From: Billgrantia antri
GTDB lineage: Bacteria; Pseudomonadota; Gammaproteobacteria; Pseudomonadales; Halomonadaceae
Reading direction: 5' to 3'
Assembly (NCBI RefSeq): GCF_019430905.1
Contig: NZ_JAHYCA010000002.1
Coordinates: 310,001 to 374,000, forward strand
DNA length: 64,000 nucleotides
In this document: in pieces, positions 51,674-60,408 of the stretch
How the letters are laid out: every line of letters begins with the position of its first letter
Numbering within the stretch: position 1 is the stretch's first letter
The notes under the pieces: generated by a model
The model's database searches: none
Seen by the model: only the letters and a program-made list of their open reading frames with translations
Told to the model about the DNA's origin: nothing
Position numbers and translations under genes: made by a program

Positions 51674-52513
51674 ATGAGCGGCACACTCTATCGCCTGGCG
51701 GCGTTTACCGACGACCCGAGTGGCGGCAACCCCGCCGGGGTGTGGCTGGGCAAGGCGCTGCCCGAGCCATCGGAGATGCAGCGTATCGCCGCCGAGGTGG
51801 GCTATTCCGAAACCGCCTTCATCGCGCCGGCCGAGGGCAAGCGGCGCATTGTGCGCTATTACAGCCCCGAGGCGGAAGTGAGCTTCTGCGGCCATGCCAC
51901 GGTGGCTAGCGGCGTGCAGTTGGGCCGGCTGAGCGGGGCGGGCACCTACATGCTAGATACGGCGGTGGGCGAGGTGATGGTCACCGTCAACCAGGTGGAA
52001 GGGGAGTGGCAGGCCTCGCTGGTGTCGGTCACGCCGGAGTATCGTCCCGCCGAGCCGGCGTTGGTCGAGGAAGTACGCGGGCTGCTCGGCTGGCAAGCGG
52101 ACGAACTCGACCTCGAGATTCCACCCGCGCTGGCCTATGCCGGGGCCTGGCACCTGGTGCTGGCATGCAAGACGCAGCAACGCCTCGAGCGGCTCGAGTA
52201 CGACTTCGAGCAGCTCAAGGCACTGATGCTGAGTGAGGGGCTGACCACGCTGCAGCTGGTGTGGCGCGAGAGCGAAGGCCGTTTCCACGCCCGCGATCCG
52301 TTCCCGGTGGGCGGCGTGGTGGAGGACCCCGCCACCGGCGCGGCAGCAGCGGCGCTGGGTGGCTACCTGCGCGACGCGGGCCTGCTCCAGGCGCCCGCCC
52401 AGTTGACGGTCCGGCAGGGCGAGGCAATGGGCCGACCCAGCCGCCTGCAGGTGGACATTCCGCTGTCGGGCGGCATCGTCGTCACCGGTCAGGCGGTGTC
52501 GCTGGACGCTTGA
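51674..52513 (+). CDS. PhzF family isomerase/epimerase-like protein
   Basis: A 279-residue protein of the diaminopimelate-epimerase fold: FTDDPSGGNPAGV, the catalytic Glu46 in GYSETAFI, then FCGHATVASG and EDPATGAAAAALGGYL. PhzF of phenazine synthesis uses this Glu, but most members, including this isolated gene, have unknown substrates and there are no phenazine genes here. The ATG at 51674 follows CAGGAG. Confidence 0.92.
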   Translation: MSGTLYRLAAFTDDPSGGNPAGVWLGKALPEPSEMQRIAAEVGYSETAFIAPAEGKRRIVRYYSPEAEVSFCGHATVASGVQLGRLSGAGTYMLDTAVGEVMVTVNQVEGEWQASLVSVTPEYRPAEPALVEEVRGLLGWQADELDLEIPPALAYAGAWHLVLACKTQQRLERLEYDFEQLKALMLSEGLTTLQLVWRESEGRFHARDPFPVGGVVEDPATGAAAAALGGYLRDAGLLQAPAQLTVRQGEAMGRPSRLQVDIPLSGGIVVTGQAVSLDA

Positions 52514-52520
52514 GCCGCGC

Positions 52521-52982
52521 CTAGGTGGGCTGGTAGCTGCCGGCGTCTGCAGCGAAGCTGATCGACAGGCGATTCCAGGCGTTGATGGTGCAGATCGCCA
52601 GGGTGAGGTCGGTCAGCCCTTTCTCCGAGAAGTGCTCGCGGGTGGCTTCGTACAGCGAATCTTCTATGCCGTTCTGGCTGGCGAGCAGCGTGTTGGCTTC
52701 GGCCCAGGCCAGGGCGGCGCGCTCGCGCTCGGTGTAGAAGGGCGTTTCGCGCCAGGCGCTCAGGGCGTACAGCCGCTGTTCGGTCTCGCCGGCCTTGCGG
52801 GCATCCTTGGTATGCATGTCGATGCAGTAGGCGCAGCCGTTGATCTGCGAGACACGGGTATAGACCAGGGCCAGCAGGCCGTTACCCAGTTCCCCCTCTT
52901 GTGCCGCCTTGTGAACGTGCTGCTGCAAATCCAGCATGGCCTTGAGACCGGCGGGGCTGGCGGAGAAGTAGTTCATGCGCAT
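52521..52982 (-). CDS. carboxymuconolactone decarboxylase/AhpD-like peroxidase-fold protein
   Basis: A 153-residue protein. The CxxC motif (NGCAYCIDMHTKDARKAGET) is that of AhpD-like alkylhydroperoxidases, and RERAALAWAEANTLLA is the helix typical of the family. It probably has thiol peroxidase or CMD-type activity. The ribosome site GGAG of the ATG at 52982 lies inside the 3' arm of a 9-bp hairpin, suggesting translational control. It lies just downstream of the NDH-2 gene, 80 bases away. Confidence 0.9.
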   Translation of the reverse strand: MRMNYFSASPAGLKAMLDLQQHVHKAAQEGELGNGLLALVYTRVSQINGCAYCIDMHTKDARKAGETEQRLYALSAWRETPFYTERERAALAWAEANTLLASQNGIEDSLYEATREHFSEKGLTDLTLAICTINAWNRLSISFAADAGSYQPT

Positions 52983-52985
52983 GGT

Positions 52986-53013
52986 TGGGGCTCCGTAAGT
53001 GAATGGAGCCCCA
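52986..53013 (-). promoter_or_regulatory. hairpin that masks the ribosome-binding site of the AhpD-like gene
   Basis: On the minus strand TGGGGCTCC (53013-53005) pairs perfectly with GGAGCCCCA (52994-52986) around a 10-base loop. The Shine-Dalgarno GGAG is part of the second arm and ends 8 bases before the ATG. It has no U-tract, so it looks like a translational switch (temperature, protein or small RNA) rather than a terminator. Confidence 0.5.
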
Positions 53014-53062
53014 GCCTAGCTTGGCCGCTAGCGGCAGAATTGTAGATTTTCGACCTGCCGGA

Positions 53063-54361
53063 TCAGTGCAGCTTCATGCGCGGGCGGATGAAGCGGTTGA
53101 GCCCGTCAGAAAGCAGGATGAGCGCCGTCTTCGAGGTGCCGTGAATGGCACGCTGGTGCATGCGATAGAGCGAGGCGTAGAAGAACTTGGCCAGGCGCCC
53201 CTCGATGAACAGGCTGCGTGCCGAGGCCCCGCGCATCAGGCTGCCGATCGCCTCGAAGTGGGCCAGCGAGATGAGCGAACCACGATCGCGATAGCGAAAC
53301 GGCTTGAGCGTGCCGTTCTCGAGCCTGGCGAGCAGGTTCTTGTAGAGCCGCTGCGCCTGCTGGTGGGCGGCCTGCGCTCGCGGTGGCACCATGGAACCGT
53401 CCGGCTGCGGGCAGCTGGCGCAGTCACCAAAGACGAAGATGTTGGGGTCGTCGACGCTCTGTAGCGTCGGCTCGACCTTGATGCGCTGGTTGCGATCCAG
53501 CGTCAGCCCCAATGTGCGTAGTACCTCGGGCGCCTTGATGCCCGCGGCCCACACGTTGAGATCCGTCTCGATGCGCTGCTCGTCGGCAGTGACGATGGCA
53601 TCTTCCTCGACGCACACCACTCGCGTGCCGGTATGTACCTGCACGCCCAGGCGTTCCAGCTCGGTGCGCACGGCGCCGCGAATGCGCTCGGGCAGTGCCG
53701 GCAGCACGTTCGGTGCCGCCTCGATCAAGTGAACTTCCAGATTGCCGCTGTCCATCTCGGTGAAGCCGTAGCTGTGCAGCATGCGCGAGGCGTCGTAGAG
53801 TTCCGCCGCCAGCTCCACTCCGGTGGCGCCAGCGCCGACGATGCCGACGCTGAGCCGTGGATGATGACGCCGCTCGGGGTCGCTGTAGCGCAGGAAGGTA
53901 TTGAGCATGTCGCGGCGGAAGGCTTCGGCCTGGGCCGGGCTGTCGAGGAAGTGACAGTGCTCGGAGACCCCCGGGGTGCCGAAGTCGTTACTCACACTGC
54001 CCAGGGCCAGCACCAGCATGTCATAGTCCAGCGTGCGGGCCGGCAGCACTTCCTGGCCGTGGTCGTCGAGCACCGGGGCGAGGCTCAACTGGCGAGCATC
54101 GCGGTCGAGGGCCTGGAGTGTGCCGCGCTGGAAACGATAGCCGTGGAGCTGGGCATGACTCTGGTAGGAGATCTCGTCGATACTGGAATCCAGCGCTCCG
54201 GTGGCGACCTCATGCAGCAGTGGTTTCCAGATGTGGGTCGTATTGCGATCTATCAGGGTGATGTCGGCCTTGCCGCGTCGTCCCAGGCGCCGCCCGAGGC
54301 GGGTGACCAGCTCCAGCCCGCCGGCACCGCCGCCGACGACCACGATTCGCGTTTTGTCCAT
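53063..54361 (-). CDS. ndh: type II NADH dehydrogenase (NDH-2), FAD-dependent
   Basis: A 432-residue flavoprotein. It begins RIVVVGGGAGGLELVTRLGR with the FAD GxGxxG. The second nucleotide motif is GIVGAGATGVELAAELY. FGDCASC and the WAAGIKAPEVL segment match NDH-2, and a C-terminal amphipathic part should attach to the inner membrane. It passes NADH electrons to quinone without proton pumping. It is divergent from an AraC gene and upstream of the AhpD-like gene. Confidence 0.92.
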   Translation of the reverse strand: MDKTRIVVVGGGAGGLELVTRLGRRLGRRGKADITLIDRNTTHIWKPLLHEVATGALDSSIDEISYQSHAQLHGYRFQRGTLQALDRDARQLSLAPVLDDHGQEVLPARTLDYDMLVLALGSVSNDFGTPGVSEHCHFLDSPAQAEAFRRDMLNTFLRYSDPERRHHPRLSVGIVGAGATGVELAAELYDASRMLHSYGFTEMDSGNLEVHLIEAAPNVLPALPERIRGAVRTELERLGVQVHTGTRVVCVEEDAIVTADEQRIETDLNVWAAGIKAPEVLRTLGLTLDRNQRIKVEPTLQSVDDPNIFVFGDCASCPQPDGSMVPPRAQAAHQQAQRLYKNLLARLENGTLKPFRYRDRGSLISLAHFEAIGSLMRGASARSLFIEGRLAKFFYASLYRMHQRAIHGTSKTALILLSDGLNRFIRPRMKLH

Positions 54362-54526
54362 GTATGGCTCCGCTAAAGGAAAGATTAGGCAATTGAGAAA
54401 TGGTCCCCCTACTCTACAACTGGAACGATGAGAAAGGTTGGACTTTTTGCTTATCTACATTTGCGCTCAGGCGTGCTGTGAATGACCGCTTCGGGGGCTC
54501 TATCCGTTGCTGAAGAGGCTGCAAAA

Positions 54527-55438
54527 ATGAGTGGCGTTTCCCAGCCTGACCTGGCTGGTAGCATCGGCATTGGAAATTTTCGGCCTGTTGAGCGGGCAGC
54601 CTGTGCAGGCCTGATGCTGACGCAGTTTCTGCCCTCAGCACCGCTGCGCCCTTATGTGCAGTGTTACTGGCGGGCCACAGGGCTAGCTGGCGAAGACGCC
54701 GGTGGAGTGGAGCTGTTGCATCCGGATGGTGCCACAGGGCTGCTGTTCAACTTTGGTGCTGCGCTCGAACGCAATGGCGAACGGGTGCAGGGAGGTTGCT
54801 GGATCGACTCTCCAAAGCGGCGCACTGCACGCCTGAAGGTAGGGCAAGAGCTCGATCTGCTCGGCGTACGCTTCTTGCCGGGCATGGGCTTTCCGTTCGT
54901 CGGCGAGGCGCTGTCGGTTCTGGCGGGTGGGGAAATGCTGCCGGGCGACGCCCTGCGCCGGCTCGAGCTCGAGACGCTGCATGAGCGACTGCGTCAGATG
55001 CCCGACCTGGCAGGACGCCTGGCAATACTGGAAGAGTACCTGCAGGACAGGCTGCGCCATGGAGAACGAGCGCCGCCGACATTGCCTGCGGCGCTTGAGT
55101 GGCTACAACGATGCCATGGCCAAGGCAGCATCACGGCGCTGGTTGACGAGCTGCCGTTCGGCCAGCGCCGCCTGGAACGGTTGTTCCAGCGGCATATGGG
55201 GCTCTCACCCAAGCACTATGCTCGACTGCTGCGCGTCGCGCACAGTCGCGAGCTGATCAAGCAGGGCGGGGCAGCCAGCTCCCTGACCGATACCGCCTTC
55301 GCCGCCGGCTACTTCGACCAGGCGCACTTCATCCACGACTTCAAGGCCGTCACCGGCTTTACCCCGGGTGGCTATCTCGACTACGCGCGGCGGCGTTATG
55401 GCGGCGAAGCCCAACCGACAGTGGGTCGGCATCGGTAA
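54527..55438 (+). CDS. AraC-family transcriptional regulator (DUF6597-type N-terminus)
   Basis: A 303-residue regulator. The N-terminal domain contains LPSAPLRPYVQCYWRATG and ELLHPDGATGLLFNFGAALE, typical of the AraC subgroup with a DUF6597 sensor. The HTH pair is at the C-terminus (SITALVDELPFGQRRLERLF, LTDTAFAAGYFDQAHFIHDF). The ATG at 54527 has AGAGG well spaced; an ATG at 54482 is in frame but lacks one. It is divergent from NDH-2 and could regulate it or the following SDR gene. Confidence 0.9.
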   Translation: MSGVSQPDLAGSIGIGNFRPVERAACAGLMLTQFLPSAPLRPYVQCYWRATGLAGEDAGGVELLHPDGATGLLFNFGAALERNGERVQGGCWIDSPKRRTARLKVGQELDLLGVRFLPGMGFPFVGEALSVLAGGEMLPGDALRRLELETLHERLRQMPDLAGRLAILEEYLQDRLRHGERAPPTLPAALEWLQRCHGQGSITALVDELPFGQRRLERLFQRHMGLSPKHYARLLRVAHSRELIKQGGAASSLTDTAFAAGYFDQAHFIHDFKAVTGFTPGGYLDYARRRYGGEAQPTVGRHR

Positions 55439-55542
55439 AGCTGCAGCAACTTCCCGCTTCGATGAGCTTATTGCCAGGAGATTGACCTACCTTCAAGGCA
55501 AGAGCGGCCAGGAGGCCGTGAAATCATCGAAAGGAGGCAACC

Positions 55543-56517
55543 ATGTCCCCACCTGCAATGAGTGAAACCGTTGTTGTCATCACCGGCGCTTCCAGCGGCA
55601 TCGGCCGTGCCACGGCGCATGAATTTGCTCGCCAGCGTGCGACCCTGTTCCTGGCGGCCCGGGACAAGACGGCGCTGCATGACGTCGCCGAGGAGTGTCA
55701 TCGGCTCGGCGGGCAGGCCAGGTTCATCGTCGCCGACGTTACCAAGCCTGAAGATATGCAACGACTTGCCCAAAGTGCGATAGAGGCAGCGGGCAGGATC
55801 GACGTGTGGGTCAACAATGCGGGTGTCGGTGCGCTCGGGGCTTTCGAGGAGATCCCCGTTGAAGACCACGCACGCGTCATCCAGACGGACCTTGTCGGCC
55901 AGATCAACGGTGCTTATGCGGTGCTGCCTCATTTCAAGCAGCGAGGCAGCGGCATTCTGATCAACAATATTTCACTCGGCGGATGGGCGCCCCAGCCCTA
56001 CGCCGCCTCATACAGTGCGGCAAAGTTTGGCCTGCGCGCCTTTGCCGAAAGCCTGCAGGGGGAGTTGCGTCATTGGCCGGATATCCATGTGTGCAATGTC
56101 TATCCCGCCGTGATGGATACCCCGGGGTTTCGTGACGGAAGCAATTACACGGGCCGAGCCGTCAAGCCTGTGCCTCCTGCCTACGACCCGCGGCGAACCG
56201 CTCGGACGATCGTCAAACTTGCTCGGCACCCTCAGCCGACCGCCTACGTGGGGCTGCCCGCCATGCTGGCTCGCCTTGCTCACGGCCTGCCAGGCTACAG
56301 CCGGCTCAATGCCAACCTGGTCGACCTCGCCTTGAAGCGGGCCCGGCCCATGACCAACTCCTCGGGCAACCTGCACGCCCCACCGAGCGGCGAGCGGCGT
56401 ATCGACGGTGGCTTCCGCTCGCCGGATGGGCATCGCAAGGCGGTCATGGCCGCGACCCTTGGAGGAGTGCTGGCTGGCTTCTGTCTATCACGTCGCCGTA
56501 GGCTGCATCAGGACTGA
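55543..56517 (+). CDS. short-chain dehydrogenase/reductase with C-terminal tail
   Basis: A 324-residue SDR: VVVITGASSGIGRATAHEF (NADP site), WVNNAGVGALGAFEE, and the catalytic Ser/Tyr/Lys in NNISLGGWAPQPYAASYSAAK. The last 80 residues (after about 245) include a basic, Pro-rich region and a short hydrophobic helix (MAATLGGVLAGFCLSRRRR), suggesting membrane association. AAAGGAGG precedes the ATG. It lies about 100 bases after the AraC gene. Confidence 0.92.
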   Translation: MSPPAMSETVVVITGASSGIGRATAHEFARQRATLFLAARDKTALHDVAEECHRLGGQARFIVADVTKPEDMQRLAQSAIEAAGRIDVWVNNAGVGALGAFEEIPVEDHARVIQTDLVGQINGAYAVLPHFKQRGSGILINNISLGGWAPQPYAASYSAAKFGLRAFAESLQGELRHWPDIHVCNVYPAVMDTPGFRDGSNYTGRAVKPVPPAYDPRRTARTIVKLARHPQPTAYVGLPAMLARLAHGLPGYSRLNANLVDLALKRARPMTNSSGNLHAPPSGERRIDGGFRSPDGHRKAVMAATLGGVLAGFCLSRRRRLHQD

Positions 56518-56636
56518 GCATCGGGAATGTCTCATGCTGGAAGCGAAACGCCGGCTAGCTGCCAAGCACTCGCCTGGCCAACCGTATGCGACTGGAACAG
56601 GGGCTGATGATGCTTCGTTTAGCGCGTGCCTGAGGC

Positions 56637-57083
56637 TCAATAATCAAGAGCCAGTCGCAGCCTGTCCTTGTGCTGGATGCCGTGCTCGTAGATCGGCTCG
56701 TCGTAGTGGGTCAGGAAGTAGTCCCGTTCCACGGCGACGACTCGGAACCCCGCTCGCTGGTAGAAGGTGAGCTGATGACCAAAGGTGCCGGTGCCCAGTT
56801 CGAGGCGCCGTGCCCTCGCCTCCCTAACCGCTGCGATGGCGTGATCCAGTAGCCGTGCGCCGATGCCCTTGCGCTGATGTGCCGGGGCGACGGCAATGTT
56901 CATCAGCTCGTGAACACCTTCGCCAAGGGGCTGGATGACATGAGTGCCCACGGGCTCTCCCTCGACTGTGGCGACATGGCAGATCGAGCGTTCGAGGTAG
57001 CGCTTGATGGCAACCAGCGAGGGGTCGGCCTCCAGCAGGAGATTGAGAGGTGCCTCGGCGCTGGGTACTTGTCTAATGAGCAT
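56637..57083 (-). CDS. GNAT family N-acetyltransferase
   Basis: A 148-residue acetyl-CoA-dependent acyltransferase: the acetyl-CoA pyrophosphate loop AHQRKGIGARLLDHAI, ELGTGTFGHQLTFYQRAGF and the closing DYFLTHYDEPIYEHG. The acceptor is unknown. The fold is complete. It lies downstream of the azoreductase gene with a 124-base gap, so co-transcription is uncertain. Confidence 0.9.
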   Translation of the reverse strand: MLIRQVPSAEAPLNLLLEADPSLVAIKRYLERSICHVATVEGEPVGTHVIQPLGEGVHELMNIAVAPAHQRKGIGARLLDHAIAAVREARARRLELGTGTFGHQLTFYQRAGFRVVAVERDYFLTHYDEPIYEHGIQHKDRLRLALDY

Positions 57084-57207
57084 GTCGATGTTGTTGCGAC
57101 TTGTCTGGGAGCGATCGGTGTCGGTTCGACGAAGTATCGATTAATAGATGCTACAGGGGCGAGGCCGGGGCGTCATGCGCCCCGGTGTTTGACATCGAAG
57201 GGTGCCA

Positions 57208-57927
57208 TCAGGCCGGCTGCGTTAGGCGTGGTGTGGCGAACTTACTATGCAATTGTTCAACCAGCCGGTCGATGCGCTCCAGGGCGCTTCGGGTCGAGGC
57301 CGCCAAGGCATCGCCGCCTTCCTCCTGATGCTCGATGGCGATGGCATGAAAGCCGCCGATGCCGATGAACTGCAGGGCGGTGCGTACGCTGGGCTCCAGA
57401 TGGTTGAGCGCGGCCAGGGGGCGCCCCGGGTCGAAGTCGAAACCGCCGCGGGAGGAGAGCAGCACCGCATGGCGGGGGCGGTCGGCCAGCAGCGGCACGT
57501 AGCCCTCAAGCGGCAGGTGAGGGTGGGTGCCGTACTGTGGATCGAAGTCGACGGTGCGGCCAATGCGAATGATATTGTCGATCCACGCCTTGAAGGCGGC
57601 CGGCGGGCCGAAATTGTACATGGGCACGCCGAGCACCAGGATATCGGCCCGTATGACCTCATCCGCCAGGGCATCGCTCTCGGTGAGCAGTTCTCTCATC
57701 GGTTCGGTTTGCTGCTCAATAGGTGTGAAGGCCGCCTCGATCCATTCGACACTGGTCAGTTGTGGCGGGTTGGCGCCGATATCGCGATAGACGATCTCGG
57801 CATCCGGCTCCAGGGTGCGCCAGCGGGAAACGAAGTGATGGGTCAGCCGGCGGCTATGCGAGCCGTGGTCGTGGCTGCCGGCGCGGCCGGGGCGAGGGCT
57901 GGCATCGAGGTGAAGTAAGCGCGTCAT
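57208..57927 (-). CDS. azoR: FMN-dependent NADH-azoreductase
   Basis: A 239-residue flavodoxin-like enzyme: the FMN loop LHLDASPRPGRAGSHDHGSH (longer than the usual SPR loop), VPMYNFGPPAAFKAWIDNII and SSRGGFD are the AzoR motifs. AzoR enzymes reduce azo dyes and quinones with NADH. The ATG at 57927 has GGAGAAAACC upstream. It is divergent from a GcvA-like LysR gene, its probable regulator. Confidence 0.92.
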   Translation of the reverse strand: MTRLLHLDASPRPGRAGSHDHGSHSRRLTHHFVSRWRTLEPDAEIVYRDIGANPPQLTSVEWIEAAFTPIEQQTEPMRELLTESDALADEVIRADILVLGVPMYNFGPPAAFKAWIDNIIRIGRTVDFDPQYGTHPHLPLEGYVPLLADRPRHAVLLSSRGGFDFDPGRPLAALNHLEPSVRTALQFIGIGGFHAIAIEHQEEGGDALAASTRSALERIDRLVEQLHSKFATPRLTQPA

Positions 57928-58057
57928 GGGTTTTCTCCGTCATGGGGTGTAGGATCTTTTGAGTGAATCTGTTTCAGCTGTGTTTGGTAGCTTGTGCCAA
58001 GCATGGTCGGGCGACAAACGACGATTCTTTTTCGATAGTGGAAAATAAAACTCAGCC

Positions 58058-58987
58058 ATGATGCCGCGACGACTCCCCTCGCTCTCCGCCCTGCGCGCTT
58101 TCGAGGCGGCGGCGCGCCACCTCAGTGCCAAGCGGGCCGCCGAGGAGCTCTCGGTCACGCCGACGGCGATCAGCCATCAGATTCGCCAGCTCGAAGAGAG
58201 CCTGGGGGTGGCCCTATTCGTGCGGCGGCCGCGGCAGCTGGTGCTGACGACTCAGGGCCAGGTGTTACTCAGTGTGTTGAGCGACTCCTTCGACGCCATC
58301 GCCGAGACGGTGGCCAAGCTGAGCCAGCCGCCAGCAAGGCAAGCGGTAACGCTCTCCACCACGCCAGCCGTGGCCGCGCGCTGGCTGCTGCCCTGGGTCT
58401 GCCTGCTGCGCGATGCGCACCCGGCTATCGACTTGAGCATTCAGGTCTCACATGAATGGGTCGCTCTGGATGGCGTCGTCGCCGACATGGCGATTCGCTA
58501 TGGCGAGGGCCCCTGGCCCGGGCTGGTTGCCGAGAAGCTGTTCGACAACGTCTTCATCCCCACCTGCAGTCCCGTTCTAGAACTCCGCGAACCCGCCGAA
58601 CTGGTACGCCATACGCTGCTGCATTTCTCTTCTCCCAAGGCCATCGCACCGGTGGACTGGGTTGCCTGGCAGCGTCGAGTCCAGGTGCCGGGGCTCGATG
58701 TCAGCGCCGGCCTGCTGTTCTCCGACGAAACCCACGGCATTACCGCGGCGCTGGACGGCCAGGGCGTGGCCCTGATGAGTCGCTACCTGATCGAGGAAGA
58801 GCTGCGTCAGGGACGCCTGGTCCAACCGTTCGGTCCGGAGATAGAGGCCGCCCCCTTCCAGCTCGTTTACCCGCCCGAGCGGCTCGAAGAGCCGGCTATA
58901 GCCGCCGTGCGTGACTGGGTCATGGGGTTATTGGACTCTCCGTCTAGAGAGAGAGCCTGCCGTTCTATCGTCGAGCGCCACTCATAG
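58058..58987 (+). CDS. LysR-family transcriptional regulator (GcvA-like)
   Basis: A 309-residue regulator: RRLPSLSALRAFEAAARHLS, AAEELSVTPTAISHQIRQLE and VALFVRRPRQLVLTTQGQVL, the GcvA/AmpR-like winged helix, then the effector domain. Two ATG codons in tandem open the frame. The gene ends 6 bases inside the convergent sigma-factor gene. It is divergent from azoR. Confidence 0.92.
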   Translation: MMPRRLPSLSALRAFEAAARHLSAKRAAEELSVTPTAISHQIRQLEESLGVALFVRRPRQLVLTTQGQVLLSVLSDSFDAIAETVAKLSQPPARQAVTLSTTPAVAARWLLPWVCLLRDAHPAIDLSIQVSHEWVALDGVVADMAIRYGEGPWPGLVAEKLFDNVFIPTCSPVLELREPAELVRHTLLHFSSPKAIAPVDWVAWQRRVQVPGLDVSAGLLFSDETHGITAALDGQGVALMSRYLIEEELRQGRLVQPFGPEIEAAPFQLVYPPERLEEPAIAAVRDWVMGLLDSPSRERACRSIVERHS

Positions 58988-59854
58988 CGTCAGCCGCGCC
59001 AGCTTGTCGGGATTGCGTACGATGAAGATATCAGTGGCCTGGCCTGCCAAGTCGTAGCCGAAGGTGACCGTAGCGACGACGCTTCCTTCTCGATGCATCA
59101 CGAAGCCTGGGCCTCCGTTGATGTCGGCCTCGCACCATTGGTAGTCGGACCAGTAGCCGCGCAGCCGTCTCACCAGGAAGTCCAGCACCTCTTCTATGCC
59201 ATGTAATGGTTTGAGCAGGGTGGGCACCTTGCCGCCGCCATCGGCGCTGAGGCGAATCTCGGCTGAAAGCAGGTTGGCGAGCCGTGCCGTGGCTCCTTCG
59301 GTAATGGCAAGCCGGAAGGCCTCCAGCAATGCTTGCTGGCGCTCGCGGGGTGGGGCGAACCTCTGCCCGCTCGACTGCAGGTTTGCCCGCGCCCGTGACA
59401 CCAGCTTGCGGCAGGCCGGCTCCTTGAGTTCGAGCATGGCGGCGATCTCGACATAGGACGTGTCGAAGATCTCATGCAGCAGGTAGGCGGCCCGCTCCTT
59501 GGGCGACAGGCGTTCCAGCAGCAGCAGGAAGGCGGTGGAGAGCGAGTCGGCGAGCAGGGCACCTTCATCGATGGCGGCAACGGCTGGCGTCGGGATGGGC
59601 TCGGGCAGCCAGGCACCGACGTAGTCGACCCGAGCCCGGTGGGCGTTGCCCAGCAGATCGAGGCAGCGCCGCGTGCAGGTCGTGGTCAGCCAGGCGTGGG
59701 GAGCATCGATCGCCCGACGATCTGCCGCCTGCCATTTGATAAAGGTGTCCTGCACTGCATCCTCGGCGTCGGCGCGCGAGCCGAGGATGCGATAGGCCAA
59801 CCCCAGCAGCATGGGGCGGGCCTCCTCGAAGTGAAGCAAATCGGCGGAAGGCAT
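58982..59854 (-). CDS. ECF41-type RNA polymerase sigma factor (SigJ-like)
   Basis: A 290-residue sigma factor. Sigma region 2 (ARPMLLGLAYRILGSRADAE, DAVQDTFIKWQ) and region 4 (LLLLERLSPKERAAYLLHEI, YVEIAAMLELKEPACRKLVS) are followed by a C-terminal SnoaL-like domain. The ECF41 marks are all here: WLPEP between the sigma domains, DGGGK in the C-terminal domain and NPDKL near the end. There is no anti-sigma gene; the C-terminal domain is the regulator in this group. The ATG overlaps the stop of the upstream monooxygenase-like gene. Confidence 0.93.
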   Translation of the reverse strand: MPSADLLHFEEARPMLLGLAYRILGSRADAEDAVQDTFIKWQAADRRAIDAPHAWLTTTCTRRCLDLLGNAHRARVDYVGAWLPEPIPTPAVAAIDEGALLADSLSTAFLLLLERLSPKERAAYLLHEIFDTSYVEIAAMLELKEPACRKLVSRARANLQSSGQRFAPPRERQQALLEAFRLAITEGATARLANLLSAEIRLSADGGGKVPTLLKPLHGIEEVLDFLVRRLRGYWSDYQWCEADINGGPGFVMHREGSVVATVTFGYDLAGQATDIFIVRNPDKLARLTL

Positions 59855-60186
59855 CAGGCTGTCTCGGAAACCGGAGCCGCCTTGTCCTTGGCCCAGGCCA
59901 CCGTGGCAGCATGAATCTCGGGCGGATGAGCCAGCAGGGGCGATACCGCGGCGATATAGGCTTCGTATGCCGGCCCCTGCATGAAGGCCTGCGGATCCGC
60001 GCCTTCGGCATAGCGCTGGAAGACGCGGATCGTGTCGGGATCGCTGTCATCGTAGCAATAGAAATAGGCGTCGTGGACCTGGCGCGACTCGATGCTCGGC
60101 ATCAGGTAGGTCTCCCAGGCGCGGCGCACCTCGTCGCGCTTGCCGGGCAGTGCCTTGTGGGTGATGAAGAGAGTGCCCTGGCTCAT
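59854..60186 (-). CDS. antibiotic-biosynthesis-monooxygenase-fold protein, partner of the ECF41 sigma factor
   Basis: A 110-residue dimeric alpha/beta barrel protein: GTLFITHKALPGKRDEVRRA, then FYCYDDSDPDTIRVFQRYAE and AFMQGPAYEAYIAAVSPLLA. It resembles quinol monooxygenase/YgiN-like proteins. It occupies the position of the COE partner genes (carboxymuconolactone decarboxylase, oxidoreductase, epimerase) usually found beside ECF41 genes. The ATG at 60186 has AGGAG. The stop overlaps the sigma start (TGATG). The operon has an ECF41-type promoter. Confidence 0.88.
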   Translation of the reverse strand: MSQGTLFITHKALPGKRDEVRRAWETYLMPSIESRQVHDAYFYCYDDSDPDTIRVFQRYAEGADPQAFMQGPAYEAYIAAVSPLLAHPPEIHAATVAWAKDKAAPVSETA

Positions 60187-60236
60187 GTGTTGCTCCTGGT
60201 TGGTTGGCAGCGAAGGCCGAGTGGCCGTCACTGACA

Positions 60237-60264
60237 TGACGATTCAGGAGGGTGTCGTGTGACA
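60237..60264 (-). promoter_or_regulatory. ECF41-type promoter
   Basis: On the minus strand TGTCACA (60264-60258) is followed after exactly 16 bases by CGTCA (60241-60237). This is the described ECF41 consensus TGTCACA-N16-CGTC. It lies about 50 bases before the monooxygenase-like gene, so the sigma factor probably drives its own operon. Confidence 0.8.
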
Positions 60265-60408
60265 TGAGCGATTCCAATCTTCCCCTTTTTTGCCACTTTC
60301 CCTTTTCGATTGAGAGACCACACTGCGTTTATTGCCGCCCGGCGCCCAAGATCCGCGCTTGCGTAGATCTCATGGCCGAGCGGCTAGGTGCCGAGATGGC
60401 CACAGGCG

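Noticed and set aside
51674..52513. PhzF-like gene as evidence of phenazine biosynthesis (given SoxR targets)
   Set aside because: No other phz genes are present; PhzF-fold proteins are widespread with unrelated roles.
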